From NCBI GenBank assembly GCA_003024985.2, contig PXIH01S0010696.1: 11,784 nt of DNA; one strand, given 5' to 3'. This document shows, in pieces, positions 1 through 7,588 of the stretch. Numbering within the stretch: the first letter of the stretch is position 1; each line of letters begins with the position of its first letter. A model generated the notes under the pieces. It searched no databases and was not told the DNA's origin. It saw only the letters and a list, made by a program, of their open reading frames with translations. This DNA comes from Euperipatoides rowelli (Eukaryota > Onychophora > Udeonychophora > Euonychophora > Peripatopsidae). The position numbers and the translations under genes are program-made.

Positions 1-41
1 TCTCTATTTCTCTATCTCTCTATCTATATATCTATATATAT
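1..41. repeat. CTAT/TA-rich simple repeat
   Basis: The first 41 bases are made of short CTAT, CTCT and TATA units, a typical degenerate microsatellite. It continues off the left edge of the window, so its full length is unknown. Confidence 0.8.
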
Positions 42-1071
42 GTCATACTAGATGTTGAATCTTCGTTGGACCGTTCATAACCTCCCCATAGAGCTTCCCT
101 CCCCCCTAGTTAGCTCTATTCTATCACGGGGAAGATTACGTATTTCAGAAAACATATATTGCATTCAGGCTTGATTCTCTCCTCTACCTATATACCTACC
201 TATCCCCGAAGTAGCCGCTCAATTAAGGCAATTATGTGGAGGCTTACATAGATATATGAGGTATTGAGAGTCTCTACCTGAATGGGGAACCTTATTTCCT
301 GTATAACATACCCTATAAACCGAATTCACCTATCATTCCTGATAAGTTAACACAGTTTATAATCGTACGCTGTTTAGAAATTGGGCTCTCTTGATTATAT
401 TTGTAATACATGCAGTGTAGCTATGAACAATCATTCCGCTACGGTACCTCTTTGCATCACAAATATAATCCCTGACTTAGGGAATATTCCTATTATCTCC
501 ATAGCCCTTATGTGGGGTAGAGTAGCGCGCGGATGGCACTGACTCGTCCACATATGAACCTGCACAGATCAGAGGAATAAGCCCCGGGCAAAATTACCTT
601 ATATACAATATATCCCTAAACCAGCCTATATTTACATTTACATGTAAACTACATAAGCTATGAAGTATAACTTAATGCATTCACATGTAGACTTAAAGTA
701 AATGTAGACTATCCCTAAGATATAATATATATAGAACAAGGGGTCAAATTGTGCTAATTTATGATTAAATCTCTTAAAGGGCTAGAAATCAACACAATGA
801 GACAAAATGAGGGAGCGCTAACTAAAACCTAACGAAATAACGGTCCAAACCGGCTGACATAGGATTAAGGAGGAGAAAGGGGAGTAATCCTTTTTTTATC
901 CCTGCCCCGATAGAAACGAGCAGGTACCACCCCCATCTTGCGCTTGCTAGGTGAGACATCTGACCAATAAATAAAAATTAAATAGAGCATTTCGAATAAT
1001 TGTAAGTGCTACACACACACAAACACAGAGTATTTAGCAATAGTAAAGGCATTTTATGAAATATTTCACAA
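42..1071. other. AT-rich DNA without recognisable gene
   Basis: I see no long open frame, RNA gene or recognisable protein in this kilobase. It holds scattered short palindromes (for example GGAATATTCC at 481-490 and TTTACATGTAAA near 635) that are too short to interpret. It is the left flank of the transposon that starts near 1072. Confidence 0.6.
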
Positions 1072-1261
1072 ATTTGCTAACTAAATTGTTATCAAATAAT
1101 TTTTTTACCAATATCTTGGTAAATGTGTCTAATATCATGTATTAAAATGTTGAAGTTCAACTCTCGTGGGAAACCCTGAAAAAAATCTGCTCAAGTTAGG
1201 GTACCGATTAATTAGTTTTGAGAAATCGATGTCTTAAATTCGGCCCTTCAGTAACTTCTGA
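1072..1261 (+). repeat. Left terminal inverted repeat
   Basis: This stretch pairs with the reverse complement of 5273-5464. By eye there are about 19 mismatches and one 2-base indel over ~187 positions. Conserved stretches include AATATCATGTATTAAAATG, GTGGGAAACCCTGAAAAAAA and CGATTAATTAGTTTTGAGAA. Long inverted repeats of this kind are the transposase-binding ends of a cut-and-paste element. Confidence 0.92.
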
Positions 1262-1263
1262 TT

Positions 1264-1305
1264 TAAAAGTTTTTGGATGCTGATTTCAAATTTTTCATCT
1301 GATTT
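1264..1305 (+). repeat. Inner extension of left inverted repeat
   Basis: This block shares GATTTCAAATTTTTCAT and its surroundings with the reverse complement of 5059-5100. On the left it directly follows the terminal repeat. On the right its partner sits ~170 bp further inside, so either the right arm gained sequence or the left arm lost it. Confidence 0.75.
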
Positions 1306-1349
1306 GGAAAATTAAAATTGAATTTTACCTTAAATAAAAATTAAAATAA

Positions 1350-1370
1350 GTTAGGGTACGGATTAATTAA
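1350..1370 (+). repeat. Subterminal direct copy of a terminal-repeat motif
   Basis: The 21 bases here match 1196-1216 inside the left inverted repeat with a single mismatch (AGTTAGGGTACCGATTAATTA against GGTACGG in the middle). Repeated subterminal motifs are often transposase-binding sites. Here that role is inference. Confidence 0.6.
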
Positions 1371-1465
1371 TTAAACTCAAAGTACAGTAGTTTTTATTTC
1401 ACATACATATAAAATATTCACAGTTACTTTTCATTCACAATGATAGGAGCATCAAGAGTCATTGT

Positions 1466-1720
1466 CTAAAATGTCTTTTTCATATCATCACTACAATTTT
1501 TGCATGTAATGCCTTTACATACTCCACAGAACGAGATGCATGTGCAGCTGCACCACAGCTTGCTGCAATCTCCATTACAATTACAGGTTGTGAACGTCAG
1601 TAGCACCTCAGGAGCCATGGAGTCCAGTGTTGGAACTGGTTCATACCCAAGCACACCTAATGTCCATCCATAGTCAGTGGGGTTCAGTGACATGCTCTGT
1701 AGAAGGATCCAGTCCCGCAG
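1466..1720 (-). pseudogene. Cysteine-rich C-terminal tail of the transposon protein
   Basis: The last 75 codons read openly to a TAG at 1466-1468. LNPTDYGWTLG is followed by a linker and then ten cysteines within about 31 residues (CNCNGDC, WCSCTC, FCGVCKG, CKNC). The reading extends a few codons upstream of the first ATG (LRDWILLQS). The spacing resembles CXC or tesmin-like zinc tails and is typical of the C-terminus of this transposon family. A DNA-binding role is likely but not shown. Confidence 0.75.
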
Positions 1721-1897
1721 CTGAGGTAGGCACGGAGTGATTCAGTGCAACTGCAACCTGTGTTGGAGGTAGAGTCTCTTAATTGATCACTCCTGCCACC
1801 GCCTTCTTTGAGAACATGTTGCACCAAATTTCACCCAATGAAGTATATGGCACATGGTAAATGTACTGAAAAATTATATTACCAGTTCATAGTGTAA

Positions 1898-2330
1898 GCT
1901 TGTCGCCACTGTCGTACCCCTCTGCATGAGAATGATCAATCGGTTGAACAACTTTAGTGAGTCTAAGTAAATCTTCTTTTCGTTGTTCATTGGAATCTTT
2001 CTGAGTGATGGCAGGGCTTATACCTTTTAGGGCAACTTTAACTGCCTCTGCATCTCACTTCATCTGTGCTTTGGCAGTTCTCTGTGGAATGAGCATGTTA
2101 ACTGACGTCTTCCTCCATCTGTTGTTGACATCTGAAAAGAGACAGGGTTAGCACCCAGCACTTGTGGCCAGAAACACTGTTTCTCATTCTTCCTCTACTC
2201 AGTCCACCTTCTGACTTGGTTGCTTTCATTAATGTCTACTCGATGCAGATATCACACCAATTGCCTGACCACTAATGGCTTGAGTAACAGACAACATGGT
2301 GTCCGTGGGCTGTGATACTTTCTAAGGTGT
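1898..2330 (-). pseudogene. WCDICIE / GGLSRGRM segment of the transposon protein
   Basis: Reading on the minus strand gives ITAHGHHVV, then WSGNWCDICIE, LMKATKSEGGLSRGRM and GHKCWVLTLS. Two TAG stops (2272-2274, 2236-2238) fall where relatives would have Glu or Gln. Further on, a TGA (2055-2057) splits AKAQMK from DAEAVKVALKGI. Then KEDLLRLTKVVQP continues to about 1898. The single-base nature of these stops points to point mutation of a once open gene. Confidence 0.7.
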
Positions 2331-2334
2331 CCTT

Positions 2335-2772
2335 TTATGCAGGCAAAGTTTTGAGTTCGTTCATGAGTTGACAGTACAGCCAAGCGCCCTTGGCATAATG
2401 ATGATGGCCTGCAGCGGCAAAAATGTCAAGCATCTTGGTAACAATGCAGGACAGATGCCTGCTGTGGTCTACAAGACACTCTGTTCTGAGAAAGACTTTG
2501 ATCACGTCTACCATGTGGTGGTACTGCACCCAAAGTGCAGGTGTTCTTCCTCCTTCTGCAAGTGTTTTGAAGGTTTCTTCAAACCTTTGCCCAAACACTG
2601 CCACTATTGGGTCTGTGTGTCTCACTCCCTTCTTCCCATCAGTCACATTCTCCATGAAGGTCCTCATGTCACCAAGCTCCTCCTCAGTGAAGGCAAGTTT
2701 CATGATGTGCTGATAGATGGCTGCATCTATGATGAGGTGAGCACGGATTGCCTTGTCAAAACATCCATCCAT
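2335..2772 (-). pseudogene. Longest intact stretch of the transposon protein
   Basis: This 145-codon open stretch holds AIRAHL (residues 8-13), a TPALWVQYHHMVDVIKVF helix block (about 78-95) and MLDIFAAAGHHHYAK (104-118), all recurrent motifs of the family. The initial ATG is probably internal: the protein continues upstream in another frame. A frame change near 2335 leads into the next segment. An overlapping plus-strand frame of similar length is only a shadow of this one. Confidence 0.8.
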
Positions 2773-2779
2773 CCATGAT

Positions 2780-3280
2780 GTGGTTGGCTGTCGTATTTCA
2801 TGGATAGATTAACTGGATCATGATGTTACCCACTGATCCCAGATATGACTTCAGCAGGTGAAATTCACAAAACATTCAGCCAAATCGGTAGATCAAAGGT
2901 CACTATAGTGACTCCTTCAGCGGAGAGCCATATGCACTCTTTGAGAGTGGTAAAGGTGGTGTTGCGGTCATTAGGGTCACCTTCAATGACTGGGAGGAAA
3001 TCGATCTTTGTGCGCTGCTTAACATCATCTGCATGAATTCTCTTTATCCAGCCATTTAAGTTGTAGTGTGCAAATTCTCAATTCTGACTTTGATCACCCA
3101 ACCCGCATCCTAGAGTATATCGCCTGGAGTGAGGAGTGGCTGGTCATAAACCAGAAAGAAGGACAGCTCCGCTATGGGGGGAAATGTGATGGTATCTATT
3201 CCTGTATGTTTTCTGTAGGTAAATTGAAGAATCTTCACTTCACCGGTTCTAAGGGCCTTGGCTTTTTTTGAGTGCTTCAC
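2780..3280 (-). pseudogene. Core fragment with VTFD and FHLLKS motifs
   Basis: Three short frames must be followed. At 3110-3280 the frame reads KAKALRTGEVKILQFTYRK and TFPPIAELSFF and ends in a TAG. At 2880-3063 it reads LNGWIKRIHADDVKQRTKID, FLPVIEGDPND and VTFDLPIW. At 2819-2863 it reads FHLLKSYLGSVGNIM. The invariant Asp in VTFD and His in FHLL are candidate catalytic or metal-binding residues, by conservation only. A few residues seem to be missing after GNIM compared with what I recall of the family. Confidence 0.7.
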
Positions 3281-3681
3281 TTCACCCTTTGGACAACTGC
3301 TGCTGCTGTATATGGATCAGGCAAAGATGGTGCTGGTGAAATAACTTTGATCAAACCCATTGAGTGGAAGGGAGTGTTTCCATGAATAGAGACAATGTTT
3401 AAATATATATTGTCACCAACAAACTGTGTGACTGTATTGTTTGCTTTCCCAACCTCCATAAAAATGACCTGATCATTACTCAACATTTTGCTTTAACAGT
3501 CTGTCATCACTGATAGATCCTCAAGTACAGCATCAACCGCAACCTCATCATTTATGTGATAATCAGTTTCTTGCGCAATGGTGTCAAGAGTACAAGTGCT
3601 ATGTGGGCCACCATCTCCATTCCTATTAAGGAAGCAGTATTTGTAGTTTTGTGTCTCCGAGTATGACTCAGTGTATCCCAA
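3277..3681 (-). pseudogene. Central fragment of the transposon protein
   Basis: Two pieces in the same frame are separated by a single TAA at 3493-3495. The first begins GYTESYSETQNYKYC, the second holds FVGDNIYLN and HGNTPFHSMGLI. Both blocks correspond to recurrent conserved motifs of the family (an SYSE block, then D-N...H...TFHxMG). A frame change follows near 3280 at GGGTGAAG, after which the reading continues below. Confidence 0.75.
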
Positions 3682-3778
3682 CTGGTGTAACTAGTTTGTT
3701 GAGCATCCATTTTGACCCAAATCTATGATCAAGTTGTATGGCAAGAACCATTTGGTGTGGCAAGACTCCTGATCAAGG

Positions 3779-4435
3779 TCAATGGGCCTCAATAAAGTTC
3801 TGACTCCAAATGGCAACTCTTTCGTCAGTCTTGATAATTGGTCTCAGGAACATCTGAAGGCTCACAGGAACAAGTCTCACCTGACTATCAATGTCAGTCA
3901 TACACTGTGTGGTGGGGTATGACTTCAGATCTATATCAATCATTACAATGTCATTATATATTAACCTCAATGCCGTCTTTATGATCTGAGTCTTCTCAGC
4001 TATAATTTCAATATTAGCATGATGCTCTCGCAGAATGTTGTTGGTCCAATCTTTGAGACTTAGCACATCTGCCCTTCTCTCCTGTGTTGTGAAAAACAAG
4101 ATGTCATGGTATTTCTCTTGGAGTTTTATCTTCAGCCAATATTTTGAATAAAAGAGGCTCTTATCAGGAGACTTATCAAACTCCTGCAGTTTCTTGTGGA
4201 TTTGGTCAAGCGTCATCACCCCATGTTCTAATTCTGGCTCCATCCATTCACAGAATTTACCAAATACTCCCTCTCTCTCCTCATCAATTTTTCTTTGTCA
4301 TCTCTTACTTTTCCCTTCCTCTTCAGTCTTGGAATAATGGTCACCTCTGTCAAAAAGAAGTTTGCACCGCAAATGGTACAGTGTTTCTTCTGCTACCATG
4401 TCGTTGATACCTTCCAGGCACCCGAAGATTTCAGC
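3779..4435 (-). pseudogene. Zinc-site end and helical linker of the transposon protein
   Basis: This segment reads in one frame from the G run near 4437 to 3779, with one TGA at 4298-4300. It starts with the HLRC half of the zinc site, then runs into a charged helical stretch ([19 protein letters not shown]) and a region predicted to continue into a conserved block at 3690-3779 that reads in other frames (VLAIQLDHRFGSKWML). The C-terminal frame change is near 3780. Confidence 0.7.
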
Positions 4436-4951
4436 CCCCCCACTCATCCCTGCTTGTCTGTGCTGTCTTTAGAAAGCTTGCCTTCAGTTTATCTGCAGTC
4501 AAATTATCTGGCACTCTATATTTATTTCTAGCTTTTGCTAGATTATTTTTGTACATCTGAGCAGGTTGGTTGCAAAGAATGCATACATTCTTATACAGGA
4601 GGTTAACTGACTGAATTTTTGGAACTAGAGGCAGTGGATGCACTAAAGTCATGGCAAGTGCATCTTCTTTTCAACTTTGATGACTCTACCCTTGCCTTTG
4701 ATGTTTGTGCTGAATTCTTTGTTTCTCAATGAAGTCGTTGTACAGATCATTTTTAAACCTAACGTGGTACCTAAATATTTCTTCCATTTGAGCCTCCTTT
4801 ATACGTTCCACAAATTCAGCATTTCTGACTGCTTCTGCATGTTTCAGAAAAGTGGGGTAACCTTTGAAGTCACCTGAGTGAGCCTCTTAGCTGGTGTTTC
4901 TGGTCCTTCACAGATGAAGCAGTTGAATTTAGGGGTAGTAATGTCTTCCAT
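4435..4951 (-). pseudogene. N-terminal zinc-binding part of the transposon protein
   Basis: The chosen start (ATG at 4949-4951) is the first in this frame and lies ~14 codons before CFIC. The frame shifts near 4873, and the reading then continues to [14 protein letters not shown] around 4580. Two stops (TAG 4686-4688, TGA 4671-4673) interrupt it. It shifts again at a run of seven G near 4437. The CX2C pair here probably works with HLRC (about 4370) to hold zinc, as in related proteins that have a YHxxC motif at this place. A nucleic-acid-binding role is inference. Confidence 0.7.
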
Positions 4952-5058
4952 ATTAGTAGACTGCAATGTCCTGCAAAGCACAAAATGACATATAAGTATG
5001 TGGTTTTGCAAATTTCAGCCGTTATTTATTTTGTAGGCATATTAATAAGTCTTACACA

Positions 5059-5100
5059 AAATCTAATGAAAAATTTGAAATCAATGTCCAAAAAACTTTT
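5059..5100 (-). repeat. Inner extension of right inverted repeat
   Basis: The reverse complement of this block matches 1264-1305 (shared GATTTCAAATTTTTCAT, AAAAGTTTTT). The 172 bases between it and the right terminal repeat (5101-5272) have no counterpart on the left. That stretch is AT-rich with no gene. Confidence 0.75.
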
Positions 5101-5272
5101 TGGAAATGACTTTCACCAAAATCAATTGAAAAACAAGAAAGTTGAAAAATTTTGGTCGCCATTTTGTATTTTTTTAAAGTACAATTAATTTTTTCATTAA
5201 AAAATAACAATTTGTGGTGAAGCATAAATGACACAGTCATCTTAGATTAGGTAAAACACAGATCATTTACCC

Positions 5273-5464
5273 TCAGAAGTTATTGAAGGGCCGTTTTTAA
5301 GACATCGAATTCTCAAAACTAATTAATCGTTACCCTGTAACTTGAGCAGGTTTTTTTCAGGGTTTCCCACAAGAGTTGAAATTCAACATTTTAATACATG
5401 ATATTACACACATTTACCTTGGTATTGGTGAATAAATTATTTGGTAACGATTTAGTTGGCAGAT
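5273..5464 (-). repeat. Right terminal inverted repeat
   Basis: This is the reverse-complement partner of 1072-1261. It carries a 2-base insertion (CA) relative to the left copy and scattered substitutions. It ends near GTTGGCAGAT. The outermost base is uncertain by several positions. Confidence 0.92.
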
Positions 5465-6141
5465 ATTATTATTTTCCCTTACTACAAATAAACGTATTTA
5501 TTTGCTTAGAATGACAATTAACAATCATATCCATTCCCCAAAAGAATTAAAGTTACAAATTTCCCTTAAAATGTGCACTTGATTAAAAATTAAGTCGAAA
5601 CGCGCAGCAAAGAGGAGAGAAAGGGGTAATAAGGACATAGCCAAGGGGGAGGGTAAAGGGTAATAAACTAAAATCAAAGTCTATAAAATTGAGAGTCTAT
5701 GATAACTATTGCTTACGGCTACAGGAAACTGGAAGGCTTGTTGACATCAGAGAGTGGGGTTAGCTAACCATAAATTAGTAGAAGAGAAGAGGCACTGCTT
5801 AACATATTTGCCAGTGATGATGTGCTGGAAGGTTGAAAATATGGTCGAATAGTGGATATTCAACGGAAAATCTGGTATTACTGTTGTAAAATGAAGAGGC
5901 AGTCTGGTAATTAATTGATTTTCATTAAAATGCATCTTTGAAATGATATTTTTGTCTTCCTCATATTGCTGGTGTTCGATTTATAACAATTGTCTTACTC
6001 AGCTCTTTATGGTTCTGGCTAATTTCTTCTAATATCTCTTCTGCATGAGCTTTTATACCCCATTGTTGTCAATAGTAGCATAGTTGATATTGATCCCTTT
6101 CCTATAGGTTGCTATATAGTATCATCTGCTATTCTGTGCAG
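5465..6141. other. AT-rich DNA without recognisable gene
   Basis: I see no conserved protein, RNA gene or repeat here. A 62-codon minus-strand frame at 5747-5935 has no recognisable motifs and is probably chance. A short purine-rich patch lies at 5605-5660. Confidence 0.55.
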
Positions 6142-6167
6142 ATTAAGTAGGAGGAAGGCACCACCAG
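6142..6167 (+). CDS. Candidate 26-nt microexon (host gene)
   Basis: A pyrimidine-rich tract ending in CTGTGCAG (to 6141) and a following CAG|GTGATA (donor at 6168) bracket 26 bases. One frame is open (LSRRKAPP). Its exit phase, one leftover G, matches the entry phase of the terminal exon at 6422, giving a Gly codon across the join. Splice-like signals this short arise often by chance, so this is weak on its own. Confidence 0.2.
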
Positions 6168-6421
6168 GTGATATTATTTTGTACCATTATTGATGTTAGC
6201 CAAGATGATAACAATGCAGCTTTAGCTTGGTAACCATAGTAACTATGATGTAGGTTTCCTTCCAGATCTAATTAAGAAATGTTTCTGTTATTCCTTTCAT
6301 CCTATTTAGAGGTATTTCTTTACAGGCTGTAGTTTCAAGCAGTTTGTAATCAGATTTAGGTTTATAATTTGTTATGATTTTAATATTGTTTATAATTTAA
6401 AGTCTTTTTATTTCTTTATAG

Positions 6422-6513
6422 GAGGACAAGGGGAAAAGGGTGACTATGCCATGGGTGGCTGGCCCATAGGAGAAGATTCAGGGATGGAGGAAAAGCTGGT
6501 AGAAGTAACATAG
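6422..6513 (+). CDS. Candidate terminal coding exon of a host gene
   Basis: A good acceptor (TTTTTATTTCTTTATAG, AG at 6420-6421) is followed by a G-rich 92-base open stretch, in contrast to the AT-rich surroundings. It reads GQGEKGDYAMGGWPIGE and then ends in LVEVT and a TAG at 6511-6513. Tandem AATAAA signals lie about 30 bases after the stop. The peptide is acidic and Gly-rich, like a cytoplasmic or secreted tail, but I do not recognise it. The rest of the gene would lie upstream on the plus strand, possibly outside the window, with the DNA transposon in an intron. Chance is a real alternative. Confidence 0.3.
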
Positions 6514-6766
6514 AAACATATCAAGATAAAAAAATCTAACATTAATAAATAAAATTGTAAAGGTGAATGGTCAAACCAAGTACCCGGTAGACTAAAAAAA
6601 ACTAGGAATAAATCTTACTGATTTATTCTGGAGTTTATCAATTACTATTGATAAATGACATAACTCTATTCATTAATGAATTTGAAATAAGTTATTACTA
6701 CTCTTTGTGTTAATATTCCCTTTCTTTGACCATTCATTTAACAATATATATGAAAAATTAAAAAAT
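6514..6766. other. AT-rich DNA without recognisable gene
   Basis: Apart from the AATAAA pair, this is AT-rich sequence with no open frame or repeat that I can support. Confidence 0.5.
6544..6553 (+). promoter_or_regulatory. Tandem AATAAA polyadenylation signals
   Basis: Two overlapping AATAAA hexamers (6544-6549, 6548-6553) lie 31 bases after the stop of the candidate terminal exon, a normal 3' UTR position. In AT-rich DNA the hexamer is also common by chance. Confidence 0.3.
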
Positions 6767-6980
6767 TGTGATTGTAACCCAAAATATGATTGACTCTGTA
6801 TCACTCCCAAAAGAAATTGAGTGAAATTATATACCCTGTAACCCAACATTCTAATTCAATTTGTACCACTCAAAAAAAACCAAAAACTGAGTGATTTGAA
6901 TATTTTATATTTGAAGTTGACCTGTATCACTCATAAGAAAAAAACAGTGAATTTATTTAGATAACACATTTCACTTAAAA
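6767..6980. repeat. Divergent tandem repeat with CACTC/GAGTG arms
   Basis: Three diverged units begin near 6767, 6838 and 6911. CACTC recurs at 6802, 6867 and 6928 (spacing 65 and 61), with a weaker CACTT at 6972. Each CACTC is followed after 12-17 A-rich bases by GAGTG (6819, 6889) or CAGTG (6945), so each unit could fold as a small hairpin. The first two units also share GTAACCCAA. The origin is unknown; it could be part of a satellite or of an old element. Confidence 0.6.
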
Positions 6981-7023
6981 GAAAAATTTTTTTTTTTGTT
7001 TGTTTGTTCAACCCACAAGTAAC

Positions 7024-7028
7024 CGTTT
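7024..7028. repeat. Possible left target-site duplication, CGTTT
   Basis: These five bases directly before the 3' LTR match 11608-11612 after the right-hand LTR remnant. Copia elements typically make 5-bp duplications. If the 5' LTR is truncated, as other evidence suggests, the match could be coincidence. Confidence 0.5.
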
Positions 7029-7087
7029 TGTTGGAAACCAGTGGTAGGGATATGAATGGCAGACTTTGATTATATTAAGAAATATAT

Positions 7088-7093
7088 TTTATT
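7088..7093 (-). promoter_or_regulatory. LTR polyadenylation signal AATAAA
   Basis: AATAAA on the minus strand, conserved in the right LTR at 11524-11529. It probably marks the R region, downstream of the TATA box. Confidence 0.5.
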
Positions 7094-7304
7094 TACTTCA
7101 ATTAAAATATATGTCAACAGTTCAACAACAACTAAATAACATTCAAATCAAAAATGAGATTATCTCTCACATTACACTGGATATAATGTTTTCATGCATT
7201 TTCAATTTACATCAATAGAATGTCTTTTCCTATACCTTTATTATCTCCACTTATGCACATCATTACTTCGAATATTTATTCTTCTCAAAGTTTACAAAAT
7301 TGTT

Positions 7305-7315
7305 CTATTTTATAC
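7305..7315 (-). promoter_or_regulatory. Candidate LTR TATA box (GTATAAAATAG)
   Basis: Reads GTATAAAATAG on the minus strand, a strong TATA-box form. It is placed in the upstream half of the long LTR, as expected for U3. It is absent from the right-hand LTR remnant, so the 5' copy would lack this promoter. Confidence 0.5.
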
Positions 7316-7523
7316 ATCCTTTCACATATTTAATCCACATAATATCACTTTAATTTACCGACATTTTCTCTTAAGACTAATCCATTTTTTCTTCTTACAG
7401 TTCTAGGCGTTTGTGTTGGAAGCTGCATTCGCAGGTAGTTAAAACACTAAAGTCAATAACTTTTAAAGTAGCAAAAGGAAATAATAAACTTAATGTCAAG
7501 CAATTATTAATTATGGCTATCAT

Positions 7524-7536
7524 CCCCCCTCTTACT
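7524..7536 (-). promoter_or_regulatory. Polypurine tract
   Basis: Minus strand GTAAGAGGGGGG followed by A and TGATAG. A G-rich purine run one base before TG is the classic plus-strand primer site next to a copia 3' LTR. It lies about 55 bases after the end of pol. Confidence 0.75.
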
Positions 7537-7588
7537 TCTCAAAGTTATTGCACTACGAGTTTTTCTGTCATTCTCCATTCTCCTCTAT

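Larger units (their letters stand above)
1466..4951 (-). pseudogene. Transposon-encoded protein, large unclassified family, broken
   Basis: One gene of about 1,160 codons can be followed through all three minus-strand frames, from an ATG at 4951 to a TAG at 1466. In order it shows a CX2C zinc motif (CFIC), a second CILC...HLRC zinc motif, FHSMGLI, TFPPIAEL, GWIKRIHADD, VTFDLPIW, FHLLKSYLGSVGNIM, a TPALWVQYHHMVDV helix block, WCDICIE followed by GGLSRGRM, and a tail with ten cysteines. This order is what I recall of large transposon-borne proteins from invertebrates and some fish, whose biochemistry is not known to me. It lies wholly between the inverted repeats, so it is the likely transposase. 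In-frame stops are at 4686, 4671, 4298, 3493, 3110, 2272, 2236 and 2055 (lowest coordinate of each). There are also several frame changes. No introns are needed. Confidence 0.85.
1072..5464 (-). mobile_element. DNA transposon with long terminal inverted repeats, unclassified superfamily, decayed
   Basis: The element is defined by a ~190-bp inverted repeat pair (1072-1261 and 5273-5464), about 90% alike by eye, which encloses one long broken minus-strand gene (4951 to 1466). A second inverted-repeat block (1264-1305 with 5059-5100) continues the arms inward but is displaced on the right by about 170 bp. The enclosed protein resembles a widespread family of large transposon-borne proteins in invertebrates, recalled from family knowledge and not searched. 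I cannot name an established superfamily with confidence. Outer limits are approximate: a weak similarity (AGTAAAGG against AGTAAGGG) lies outside both ends, so the true ends may be 20-30 bp further out. I could not find a clear target-site duplication. Confidence 0.85.
7029..7522 (-). repeat. 3' LTR (long form, ~494 bp)
   Basis: Read on the minus strand it starts TGATAGCC at 7522, one base after a G6 polypurine tract, and ends CCAACA at 7029, giving the TG...CA ends of an LTR. It contains a TATA box (7305-7315) and an AATAAA (7088-7093) in the right order for U3-R-U5. Only 7029-7171 is matched by the right-hand LTR. The alternative, a 143-bp LTR ending at 7171, has TG...CA ends and a possible duplication, but no polypurine tract next to it. 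Confidence 0.75.

Noticed and set aside
481-490. GGAATATTCC palindrome as a possible heat-shock or operator site
   Set aside because: A single 10-base palindrome without further repeated units or a neighbouring gene is expected by chance.
1011-1026. Short CA-repeat as CRISPR-like or satellite array
   Set aside because: It is only a short (CA)n-like run with no spaced repeats.
2368-2778. 136-codon plus-strand open frame
   Set aside because: It is antisense to the best-conserved part of the transposon protein (2335-2772, minus) and has no recognisable motifs. The minus frame carries the conserved blocks.
1072-5464. The inverted-repeat element as a MITE, Tc1/mariner or piggyBac copy
   Set aside because: It is far too long for a MITE, and the protein lacks the motifs I would expect of Tc1/mariner or piggyBac transposases. 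No TA or TTAA duplication is evident at the ends.
6234-6246. CATAGT-A-ACTATG near-palindrome
   Set aside because: Six-base arms in AT-rich DNA are common, and there is no associated feature.
7194-7406. 70-codon plus-strand hydrophobic frame
   Set aside because: It lies within the 3' LTR and is only a T-rich chance frame.
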